A stretch of 64,000 nucleotides of DNA, from assembly GCF_000269985.1 (NCBI RefSeq), contig NC_016109.1, positions 5,084,001-5,148,000 on the forward strand, in the 5' to 3' direction. Position 1 is the stretch's first letter. Each line of letters begins with the position of its first letter. Source of the stretch: Kitasatospora setae KM-6054 (lineage in GTDB: Bacteria > Actinomycetota > Actinomycetes > Streptomycetales > Streptomycetaceae). The translations under genes were made by a program, and so were the position numbers. The notes under the pieces were generated by a model. The model searched no databases. It saw nothing but the letters and a program-made list of their open reading frames with translations, and was not told the origin of the DNA. Shown here one piece after another: positions 41,941 to 49,013 of the stretch.

Positions 41941-41987
41941 GAGTGCGGCACCGGTGGGGGTCGGGCCACGAGCAGGGGGGCAGGACG

Positions 41988-42893
41988 ATGGGGCGTACGC
42001 GCGTCCTGGTGGTCGACGGCCACCGGATCTTCGCCGAGGCGCTCGCCACGGCACTGGCCGCCGAACCCGACGTGGACGTCGGGGCGGCGGGCAGCGCGGC
42101 GGCGGCCGAACGCGCACTGGAACGGGCGGTGGCCGAACACCGCCCGTACGACGTGGTGCTGGTCGACGTCGACCTGGGCGCCGCGCCGCCACCCCGCGCC
42201 CAGGCGGCGTTACCCGCGCCCCGGCGCACCCCGCCCGGGTCCGCCGGGCGCTCCGCCGCCGGGCCGCCCGCCACCGGGGTGCCCGCGCAGGCCGCCGCAC
42301 CGCCGGCCGCCGCGCCCACCGCACCGTCCGCCGGCCGGCCCGAGGAGGCCAGGTCGCTGACCGACGGGATCGCCCTGGTCGCCCGGATCCGGCGGGCCCA
42401 CCCCGATGTCCGGGCCGTCCTGCTGGCCGCCGCGGACGACCCGCAGCGGGCCGCCCGCGCCCTCCAGGCCGGGGCCAACGGCTGGGTGGCGCGCGAGAGT
42501 TCGCTCGGCGCGCTGATGACCGTGGTGCGCGGCGTGCGCCGGGACGAGACCCACCTGCCGCCCGCACTGCTGACCGGAGTGGTCCGGGAGCTGACCTCGG
42601 CCCGCCGGGACCGCTCGGAGAGCGAGCGGCTGGTCGCCGCCCTCACCCCGCGCGAGGAGGAGGTGCTGCGCTGCATGGTCGCCGGCCTGGGCCGGCAGGC
42701 CGTCGCCGAGCGGCTGTTCCTCTCCCCGCACACCGTCCGCACCCACATGCAGAACGTCCTGGGCAAGCTGGGCGTCCACTCGACCCTCGCGGCGGTCGCG
42801 GTCGCCCGCCGGGCCGGGATCGCGCCGTCCGAACCGCCCGCCCCCGTCCCCCCACCGACCGTGGCCTCGACCGCAGGCCCCGGCGCGGGCTGA
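41988..42893 (+). CDS. LuxR-family response regulator with TTA codon and inserted linker in the receiver
   Basis: 301 aa. Receiver domain begins RVLVVDGHRIF and has an intact acceptor-like Asp60 (VVLVDVDLG). An Ala/Pro-rich insertion of about 55 residues then interrupts it before the rest of the fold (TDGIALVARIRRAHPDV). C-terminal LuxR helix-turn-helix is intact (LTPREEEVLRCMVAGLGRQAVAERLF). Codon 75, inside the insertion, is TTA (42210-42212), the only in-frame TTA I found in the window, so translation should depend on the bldA tRNA in streptomycetes. Followed by the CapD-like gene 60 bases later. Confidence 0.85.
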   Translation: MGRTRVLVVDGHRIFAEALATALAAEPDVDVGAAGSAAAAERALERAVAEHRPYDVVLVDVDLGAAPPPRAQAALPAPRRTPPGSAGRSAAGPPATGVPAQAAAPPAAAPTAPSAGRPEEARSLTDGIALVARIRRAHPDVRAVLLAAADDPQRAARALQAGANGWVARESSLGALMTVVRGVRRDETHLPPALLTGVVRELTSARRDRSESERLVAALTPREEEVLRCMVAGLGRQAVAERLFLSPHTVRTHMQNVLGKLGVHSTLAAVAVARRAGIAPSEPPAPVPPPTVASTAGPGAG

Positions 42894-42953
42894 ACCAGCC
42901 GCGCCCCATCCCGCACGTTCCACTCCGCGAGTCCAGGGAGACCGGAGGTTCAG

Positions 42954-44495
42954 ATGTCGCCGCACCCCACTGCCGCACGCCCGGACGGGGACCGTACCCG
43001 CCTGCCCGCCCAGCGGGCCGGCTCGACCGGCCTGCGCACCCTGGTCGTCGGCGCCGGCGCCGCCGGGACCGCCCTGGTCCGCGACCTGGGCCGGACGCCC
43101 GAGTTCGGCCTCACCCCGGTCGGCGTCCTGGACGACGACCCGGCCAAGGCCGGCCTGGACGTCTCCGGCAGCCCCGTCCTCGGCCCGCTCGCCGAACTCA
43201 CCGGGCTGGCCCTCGCGCACGACGCCCAGGTCGTCGTCCTCGCCATCCCCGGCCTCCCGCACCAGCGGGTCCGCGAACTCGCCACCGCCGCGGCCGCCGC
43301 CGGCGCCGCCGTCCGCTACCTGCCGTCCTTCCTGTCGGCGCTGCGCCGCGAGGTGGTCGGCTCCGACATGCGCACCCTGGACGTCAACCGGCTGATCGGC
43401 CGGCACGAGGTGCACGTGGTCTCGCCGGACGTCCGCACGGTGATCGAGGGCCGCCGGGTGCTGGTGACCGGCGCCGGCGGTTCGATCGGCAGCGAACTGT
43501 GCCGGCAGGTCCAGGCGTTCGGGCCGGCCGCGCTCTACATGCTCGACCACGACGAGTCGAACCTGCACCGGCTCCAGCTCGACATCTGGGGCGAGGCGCT
43601 GCTCACCGACGAGTCGCTGGTGATCGCCGACATCCGGGACCGCCCCCGGATCCAGCAGATCTTCCGCGACCTGCGCCCCGACGTGGTCTTCCACGCCGCC
43701 GCGCACAAGCACCTGCCGCTGCTGGAGCGCCACCCCAGCGAGGCGGTCAAGTCCAACGTGCTCGGCACCGACCACCTGGTGGAGGCCGCGCTGGCCACCG
43801 GCGTCGAGCGCTTCGTGCTGATCTCCACCGACAAGGCCGCCGACCCGACGTCGGTGCTCGGCGCGAGCAAGCGGCTGGCCGAGCTGATCGTCCAGGCCAA
43901 CGCCCGGGACGCCCGCAACCTCGGCACCGGCGTCTTCGCCGCCGTCCGCTTCGGCAACGTGCTCGGCTCGCGCGGCTCGCTGCTCTCCGTGCTGGAGGAG
44001 CAGCTGCGCAGCGGCGGCCCGGTCACCGTCACCCACCCCGACGTCACCCGCTTCTTCATGACCATCGAGGAGGCGGTCGGCCTGGTCCTGGAGGCCGGGC
44101 GGATGGCCGAGGGCGGCGAGGTGTTCGTCCTCGACATGGGCGAGCCGGTCCGGATCGTCGACCTGGTGCACAACTTCGCCGAACAGGTCCAACTCGGCGC
44201 GGACGAGGTCGAGATCCGCTACACCGGCCTGCGCGCCGGGGAGAAGCTCAACGAGGCGCTGTTCTCCGACGCCGAGGAGCGCCTCCCCACCGCCCACCCG
44301 CGGATCTTCGCCACCGCCGCCGACCACGCCACCGCCCCCGAGGACCTGGCCGGCGGCCTCACCGGCCTGTACGGCGCGGCCACCGTCAACTCCGACCCCG
44401 AGGTCCGCGAGCGCCTGGCGGCGCTGCTGCCCGGCTACCAGACCGCCCCCGCCAGGACGCCCGCGCTGGCGACGCCGTACCCGGACGGGTTCTAG
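42954..44495 (+). CDS. CapD-like nucleotide-sugar epimerase/dehydratase lacking the membrane domain
   Basis: 513 aa. An N-terminal CoA-binding-type Rossmann domain (LRTLVVGAGAAGTALVRDLG, GVLDDDPAK) precedes the polysaccharide biosynthesis SDR domain (VLVTGAGGSIGSELCRQV, NVLGTDHLVEAAL, STDKAADPTSVLGASKRLAE, RFFMTIEEAVGLVLEAG). This matches the cytosolic half of CapD/WbpM/PglF-type UDP-GlcNAc 4,6-dehydratases, but the usual four N-terminal transmembrane helices are absent, replaced by ~25 polar residues. ATG with GGAGACCGGAGG upstream. Probably makes a 4-keto-6-deoxy sugar precursor for surface glycans. Confidence 0.85.
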   Translation: MSPHPTAARPDGDRTRLPAQRAGSTGLRTLVVGAGAAGTALVRDLGRTPEFGLTPVGVLDDDPAKAGLDVSGSPVLGPLAELTGLALAHDAQVVVLAIPGLPHQRVRELATAAAAAGAAVRYLPSFLSALRREVVGSDMRTLDVNRLIGRHEVHVVSPDVRTVIEGRRVLVTGAGGSIGSELCRQVQAFGPAALYMLDHDESNLHRLQLDIWGEALLTDESLVIADIRDRPRIQQIFRDLRPDVVFHAAAHKHLPLLERHPSEAVKSNVLGTDHLVEAALATGVERFVLISTDKAADPTSVLGASKRLAELIVQANARDARNLGTGVFAAVRFGNVLGSRGSLLSVLEEQLRSGGPVTVTHPDVTRFFMTIEEAVGLVLEAGRMAEGGEVFVLDMGEPVRIVDLVHNFAEQVQLGADEVEIRYTGLRAGEKLNEALFSDAEERLPTAHPRIFATAADHATAPEDLAGGLTGLYGAATVNSDPEVRERLAALLPGYQTAPARTPALATPYPDGF

Positions 44496-44552
44496 CGGGC
44501 GGGGGACTGGCGGGAGCTTCGGCCCGGCCCCCTTCGCGCGCCCGGGGCGGCA

Positions 44553-45047
44553 CTAGCCGGCGCGGTCGAAGGGGGCGACCAGGCTGCGGAGCAGGGCGGC
44601 GAGTTCGGTCTGCTGGGCGGGGGCGAGCTGGGCGAGGATCTCGCGCTCGTGCGAGAGCAGGCCGGCCAGGGCCTGGTCGGCCTGGTCGCGGCCGGCGTCG
44701 GTGAGGCGGACCAGGACGCCGCGCCGGTCGTCGGGGTCGGGCAGGCGGACGACCAGGCCCTTGGCGGTGAGGCGGTCGATCCGGTTGGTCATGGTGCCGG
44801 AGGTGACCAGGGTCTGGGTGAGGAGCTGGCCGGGGGAGAGCTGGTAGGGGTCCCCGGCGCGGCGCAGCGCGGTGAGGACGTCGAACTCCCAGGGTTCGAG
44901 GCCGTGCTCGGCGAAGGCGGTGCGGCGGGCCCGGTCCAGGTGGCGGGCGAGCCGGCTCACCCGACTGAGGACCTCTAGCGGTTCCACGTCGAGGTCGGGG
45001 CGCTCTCGGCGCCATGCTGCGACCAGGCGGTCGACCTCGTCCTCCAT
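44553..45047 (-). CDS. tamR: MarR-family regulator TamR
   Basis: 164 aa, winged helix (LSPGQLLTQTLVTSGTMTNRIDRLTAKGLVVRLPDPDDRRGVLVRLTDAG) within dimerisation helices. It is divergent from a Tam-type trans-aconitate methyltransferase, as in S. coelicolor, where TamR represses tam and responds to aconitate/citrate. ATG at 45047 lies 7 bases downstream of a minus-strand TACACT -10 (45060-45055), suggesting a leaderless mRNA. The longer frame upstream runs through the operators and is rejected. Confidence 0.88.
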   Translation of the reverse strand: MEDEVDRLVAAWRRERPDLDVEPLEVLSRVSRLARHLDRARRTAFAEHGLEPWEFDVLTALRRAGDPYQLSPGQLLTQTLVTSGTMTNRIDRLTAKGLVVRLPDPDDRRGVLVRLTDAGRDQADQALAGLLSHEREILAQLAPAQQTELAALLRSLVAPFDRAG

Positions 45048-45083
45048 GGCGATCAGTGTATCGGGGGGTGTGTCGATGTGAAG

Positions 45084-45101
45084 TCTCTTGACATCAAGAG
45101 A
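45084..45101. promoter_or_regulatory. TamR operator 1
   Basis: TCTCTTGACATCAAGAGA, an 18-bp dyad imperfect only at the centre, adjacent to the expected -35 of tamR and containing TTGACA, the possible -35 of tam. Confidence 0.7.
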
Positions 45102-45131
45102 TAACAAAGGAAATCTCGACCGTAACAGAGA

Positions 45132-45149
45132 TATCTTGACGTCGAGATA
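45132..45149. promoter_or_regulatory. TamR operator 2
   Basis: TATCTTGACGTCGAGATA, an 18-bp dyad with the same CTTGACnTCnAGA core, 48 bases from operator 1 and 17 bases upstream of the tam ATG, where it would block the tam leader. Confidence 0.7.
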
Positions 45150-45165
45150 CTTTCGGGAGCCCGCC

Positions 45166-45963
45166 ATGCCCGCCCACTGGGACGCCGACCAGTACCTGCG
45201 CTACGCCGACCTGCGCAATCGCCCGTTCGCCGACCTGCTCGCCCGGGTCCCCGACCTGCCGCCCGCCCCCACCGTGCTCGACCTCGGCTGCGGCCCCGGC
45301 AACTCCACCGCCGCGCTCCGCCGCCGCTGGCCGGACGCCCGGCTCATCGGCCTGGACACCTCGCCCGAGCTGCTGGCGAAGGCCCGCGGCGCCGACGGCG
45401 AACCCACCGCCGCCTACCGCGAGCAGGACGTCGCGGCGTACGACCCGGCGCCCGAGCGGCCCGACCTGATCGCCTCCAACGCCGCCCTGCACTGGATGGA
45501 CACCCCGACCGCCGACCACCTGGAGCTGCTGCCGCGCTGGGCCGCCGCGCTGCGCCCCGGCGGGGTGATCGCCTTCCAACTGCCCGGCAACTTCGCCGCC
45601 CCCAGCCACACCCTGCTCGCCGACCTGCGCCGCACCCCGCGCTGGCGCGACCGGCTGGCCGCCGCCCGCCCGGACGCCTCCTGCCACGAACCCGACCGCT
45701 ACGCCCGGACGCTGCTCGCGGCCGGCTGCGCCGCCGACGTCTGGGAGACCACGTACACGATGGTGCTGCCGGGCCCCGACCCGGTGCTGGAGTGGGTCAA
45801 GGGCTCCACCCTGCGCCCGGTGCTCGACCTGCTGCCGGAGCCGGCCGAACGGGCCGCGTTCCTGGCCGAGTACGGGGCGCTGCTGCGCGCCGCGTACCCG
45901 GCGACCCGGCACGGCACGCTGTTCCCGTTCCGCCGGGTCCTCGCGGTCGCCGTGAAGGGCTGA
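45166..45963 (+). CDS. tam: Trans-aconitate 2-methyltransferase
   Basis: 265 aa, class I SAM methyltransferase. It aligns by eye with E. coli Tam: start HWDADQYLRYADLRNRPFADLLARV, SAM motif VLDLGCGPGNSTAALRRRWPDARLIGLDTSPE, SNAALHWM, PGGVIAFQLPGNF and EWVKGSTLRP. It methylates trans-aconitate, a spontaneous inhibitor of aconitase, and so protects the TCA cycle. ATG with CGGGAG upstream, behind two operators. Confidence 0.92.
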   Translation: MPAHWDADQYLRYADLRNRPFADLLARVPDLPPAPTVLDLGCGPGNSTAALRRRWPDARLIGLDTSPELLAKARGADGEPTAAYREQDVAAYDPAPERPDLIASNAALHWMDTPTADHLELLPRWAAALRPGGVIAFQLPGNFAAPSHTLLADLRRTPRWRDRLAAARPDASCHEPDRYARTLLAAGCAADVWETTYTMVLPGPDPVLEWVKGSTLRPVLDLLPEPAERAAFLAEYGALLRAAYPATRHGTLFPFRRVLAVAVKG

Positions 45964-45970
45964 CGGGGGC

Positions 45971-46822
45971 TCACTTCGCGCCCGGCAGCGCCGGGTGGCG
46001 GCCCAGCACGACCACGCCGACCACGATCGCGGCCATCCCGGCGCTCTGCCAGGCCAGCGCCCCCGGGGAGAGCCGCAGCCGGTCGCCGAGGAAGCCGACC
46101 GCGCAGGCGATCCCGGCCAGCGGCTGGGCGGCGGTCAGCGCGGGCAGCGACATCCGCAGCGGCGCCGCCTCGAACGCGGACTGCACCAGCAGCAGGCCGA
46201 CCACGCCGATCCCGAGCACCGCGTACGGCGGCCAGGAGGCCAGCGCGGCCGCCGCGCCGTCCCGGTCGACCCGGTCGAAGGTGGTCCGGGTCAGCGCGTC
46301 CTGGAGGCCGTAGAGCAGGCCGGCGGCCAGCGCCAGCAGGGTGGCCTCCTCGAACAGCGGCAGCCGGCGGGCCACCGAGACCAGCAGCAGGGCCAGCCCG
46401 GCGACGGTGCCGACCACCAGCCAGTGCCGCAGCGGCCCGGCCGCCGGGCCGCCGCCCTCGGGCCGGCCGGCCGCGATGAACGCGGTGACGCCGAGGGCGA
46501 TCAGCGCGACGCCGATCCAGCCGGAGCGGCCCAGCCGGGTGCCGGTGAGCCGGCCGGCCAGCAGCATCGCCCAGACCAGGTTGGTGGCCAGCAGCGGCTC
46601 GACCAGGGCCACCTCGCCCGCGCCGAGGGCCAGCGCGGACAGCACCTGGCCGCCGATCATGAAGGCGATGCCGAGCAGCCAGTCCGGCATCCGCACCAGG
46701 TCGAGCAGCAGCCGCCAGCGCAGCAGGTCGCCGCTGGGCGCGCGCTGGGCGGCGTGCTGCTGCAGGACGAACCCGGCGCCCAGGCAGCAGGCGGCGCCGA
46801 GGGCCAGCAGGAAGACCGCCAC
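45971..46822 (-). CDS. DMT superfamily transporter (EamA-like)
   Basis: 283 aa with about nine to ten hydrophobic helices (AVFLLALGAACCLGAGFVLQQHAAQ, GQVLSALALGAGEVALVEPLLATNLVWAMLLAG, then a repeated half). GTG at 46822 is chosen for its strong AGGAG 6 bases upstream; the longer frame is a Gly/Pro-rich shadow. Drug/metabolite exporter by family. Convergent with tam and 53 bases downstream of the TetR gene on the same strand, so it could be transcribed with it. Confidence 0.85.
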   Translation of the reverse strand: MAVFLLALGAACCLGAGFVLQQHAAQRAPSGDLLRWRLLLDLVRMPDWLLGIAFMIGGQVLSALALGAGEVALVEPLLATNLVWAMLLAGRLTGTRLGRSGWIGVALIALGVTAFIAAGRPEGGGPAAGPLRHWLVVGTVAGLALLLVSVARRLPLFEEATLLALAAGLLYGLQDALTRTTFDRVDRDGAAAALASWPPYAVLGIGVVGLLLVQSAFEAAPLRMSLPALTAAQPLAGIACAVGFLGDRLRLSPGALAWQSAGMAAIVVGVVVLGRHPALPGAK

Positions 46823-46875
46823 GGGCGCTCCTGTCGTGCGGGTCGGCCCGGCCCCGCCGGGGCCCGGGCCGGGCG

Positions 46876-47589
46876 TCAGTTCTTCCGCTCGCCGACCAGC
46901 TTGGGGTGCCGCTCCAGGCCCTCCAGGCCGTGCCAGGCGAGGTTGACCAGGTGGGCGGCGACCTCCGCCTTGCCGGGCTTGCGGACCTCCAGCCACCACT
47001 GCCCGGTCAGCGCCACCATGCCGACCAGCATCTGCGAGTACATCGGGGCCAGCCGGGGGTCGAAGCCGCGGGACTTGAACTCCAGGCCCAGGATGTCCTC
47101 GACCTGGGTGGCGATGTCGCCGATCAGCGAGGCGAACGAGCCGGTGGACTGGGCCACCGGGGAGTCCCGGACCAGGATCTTGAAGCCGTCGGTCGAGGTG
47201 TCGATGTAGTCCATCAGCGCGAACGCGGCCTGCTCCAGCAGCTCGCGGGAGTGCCCGCCGGTGAGCGCGCCGGTGACCATGTCGAGCAGCAGCTGCATCT
47301 CGCGGTCGACCACCACCGCGTACAGGCCCTCCTTGCCGCCGAAGTGCTCGTACACCACGGGCTTGGAGACCCCGGCGCGCTCGGCGATCTCCTCCACCGA
47401 GGTGCCGTCGTAGCCGCGTTCGGCGAAGACCGACCGGCCGATCTCCAGCAGCTGCTCGCGGCGCTGCTTGCCGGTCATCCGCACCCGGCCGCCGGTCTTG
47501 CCCCCGCCGCGGCGCGAGGGCTGTCGATGGCCGGTGCTGTCTCCGTTGGTCCCGTTCACCCCTCCATCATGCTGTAGGCGCTGACTCAT
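46876..47589 (-). CDS. TetR-family regulator coupled to the fatty acid desaturase
   Basis: 237 aa from ATG 47589, which overlaps the desaturase stop (ATGA). The helix-turn-helix is clear (RREQLLEIGRSVFAERGYDGTSVEEIAERAGVSKPVVYEHFGGKEGLYA), followed by an all-helical ligand domain. The 37-residue Gly/Arg-rich tail before MTGKQRREQ is unusual, and an internal start there is possible. Co-transcription with the desaturase and two dyads in front of that gene point to autoregulated control of membrane fatty-acid unsaturation. Confidence 0.87.
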   Translation of the reverse strand: MSQRLQHDGGVNGTNGDSTGHRQPSRRGGGKTGGRVRMTGKQRREQLLEIGRSVFAERGYDGTSVEEIAERAGVSKPVVYEHFGGKEGLYAVVVDREMQLLLDMVTGALTGGHSRELLEQAAFALMDYIDTSTDGFKILVRDSPVAQSTGSFASLIGDIATQVEDILGLEFKSRGFDPRLAPMYSQMLVGMVALTGQWWLEVRKPGKAEVAAHLVNLAWHGLEGLERHPKLVGERKN

Positions 47590-48572
47590 GCGGCGCGGCG
47601 GGCGGCGATCCGCTCCGCGCCGGGCCAGCGGACGTCGCGCGCCCAGCCCGCCCGCTCGAACCAGCGGATGACCCGGGCGGAGGAGTCGACCTGGCCGCGG
47701 AGCACGCCGTGCCGGGCCGAGGTGGGGTCGGCGTGGTGCAGGTTGTGCCAGGACTCGCCGCAGGACAGCACCGCCAGCCACCACACGTTGCCGGACCGGT
47801 CGCGGGACCGGAACGGGCGCGAACCCACCGCGTGGCAGATCGAGTTGATCGACCAGGTGACGTGGTGCAGCAGCGCGACCCGGACCAGCGAGCCCCAGAA
47901 GAAGGCGGACAGCGCGCCCTGCCAGCTCCAGGTGGCCAGGCCGCCGACCAGCGGCGGCAGGGCCAGCGAGAGCAGCGTCCAGAGCCAGAACAGCCGGGAG
48001 ACCGCCCTTATCGCCGGGTCGCGGACCAGGTCGGGCGCGTAGGTGAGCTGCGGGGTCTGCTCCTCGTCGAACAGCCAGCCCGTGTGCGCCCACCACAGGC
48101 CCTTGAGCAGGGCCGGCAGGTTCTCGCCGTAGCGCCACGGCGAGTGCGGGTCGCCGTCCTTGTCGGAGTAGCGGTGGTGCTTGCGGTGGTCGGCGACCCA
48201 GCGCACCAGCGGGCCCTCGACGGCCATCGAGCCGGCCACCGCCAGGGCCAGCCGCAGCGGCCGGTTGGCCTTGAAGGCGCCGTGGGTGAAGTAGCGGTGG
48301 TAGCCGACGGTGATGCCGTGGCAGGTGAGGAAGTACATGCCGACCGCGAGGCCGGCGTCCAGCCAGGACAGCCCGCGGCCCCAGGCCAGCGGGACGGCGG
48401 CGAGCAGCGCCGCGAACGGCAGGGCGATGAACAGGCCCAGGGTGGCGCGCTCCAGCGCGCCCTGTCTCTCGCCGCCCCTGGTGGCGGAGAGCGTGGTGGC
48501 GGTGCGGGCGTCCTCGGCGGTGCGGGCGTCCTCGGCGGCGCGCGGCGGCGCCTGCCCGGCCTGGATGGTCAT
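47586..48572 (-). CDS. Acyl-CoA/acyl-lipid delta-9 desaturase
   Basis: 328 aa. The three His boxes of membrane desaturases are intact: HRYFTH (92-97), HRKHH (129-133) and HNLHH near 275, within four to five transmembrane segments (TCHGITVGYHRYFTHGAF, PLVRWVADHRKHHRYSD, WHNLHHADPTSARHG). The di-iron enzyme introduces a cis double bond in the acyl chain. N-terminal repeat AEDART occurs twice. ATG start preceded by CCCGGGAAGCGCC. First gene of the operon with the TetR regulator. Confidence 0.92.
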   Translation of the reverse strand: MTIQAGQAPPRAAEDARTAEDARTATTLSATRGGERQGALERATLGLFIALPFAALLAAVPLAWGRGLSWLDAGLAVGMYFLTCHGITVGYHRYFTHGAFKANRPLRLALAVAGSMAVEGPLVRWVADHRKHHRYSDKDGDPHSPWRYGENLPALLKGLWWAHTGWLFDEEQTPQLTYAPDLVRDPAIRAVSRLFWLWTLLSLALPPLVGGLATWSWQGALSAFFWGSLVRVALLHHVTWSINSICHAVGSRPFRSRDRSGNVWWLAVLSCGESWHNLHHADPTSARHGVLRGQVDSSARVIRWFERAGWARDVRWPGAERIAARRAA

Positions 48573-48613
48573 GGCGCTTCCCGGGGGGAGAGGGGGACCG
48601 GCGGGTACCTGGT

Positions 48614-48646
48614 ACCTACGTTTCCGTAACCTACGGCATCGTAGGT
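48614..48646. promoter_or_regulatory. Two overlapping operators upstream of the desaturase
   Basis: ACCTACG-GCAT-CGTAGGT (48629-48646) is a perfect 7-bp-arm dyad. ACCTACG-TTTC-CGTAACC (48614-48631) is a second copy with two arm mismatches, 15 bases away and overlapping by three. They lie 42-74 bases upstream of the desaturase ATG, where the TetR product could bind cooperatively. Confidence 0.65.
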
Positions 48647-48788
48647 ACCGCTCCGGGGCAAGCGGAAGGCCCCGGGGCGCACGTGTCGCACTGTTCGCCC
48701 GCCGGATCCCGGCCGGTCGTCGGACGGGGTGCCGCGCGTCGTTCGCGTGCCTTGGCGGAAGGTGGTGGAGCTACGGGCCGTCAACCCG

Positions 48789-48794
48789 TAGGCT
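48789..48794 (+). promoter_or_regulatory. -10 box TAGGCT of tRNA-Gln
   Basis: TAGGCT ends 24 bases before the tRNA 5' end; no convincing -35 is seen. Confidence 0.45.
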
Positions 48795-48818
48795 GTGCTG
48801 GGCGCGCGAGCGCGCCTT

Positions 48819-48889
48819 TCCGCCGTGGTGTAATGGCAGCACAGGGCCCTTTGGAGGCCTTTGTCTGGGTTCGAATCCTAGCGGCGGAG
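48819..48889 (+). tRNA. tRNA-Gln (anticodon TTG)
   Basis: 71 nt. Acceptor TCCGCCG/CGGCGGA, D stem GTGT/GCAC, anticodon stem GGGCC/GGCCT with loop CTTTGGA (anticodon TTG), short variable loop TTGT, T arm CTGGG-TTCGAAT-CCTAG, discriminator G as expected for Gln. CCA is not encoded. Lies just upstream of glmU. Confidence 0.93.
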
Positions 48890-49013
48890 CCCTGCCGGGC
48901 CTGCTGGGGCCCGTTCCGATCGGCCCCGTACCGTTTCGGACGGTTTCCGTTCCTTTTCTCTCGGTATTCTCGGTGCGCCCTCAACCCCGCATCAGACCGA
49001 GGAGTCTCCCCGC

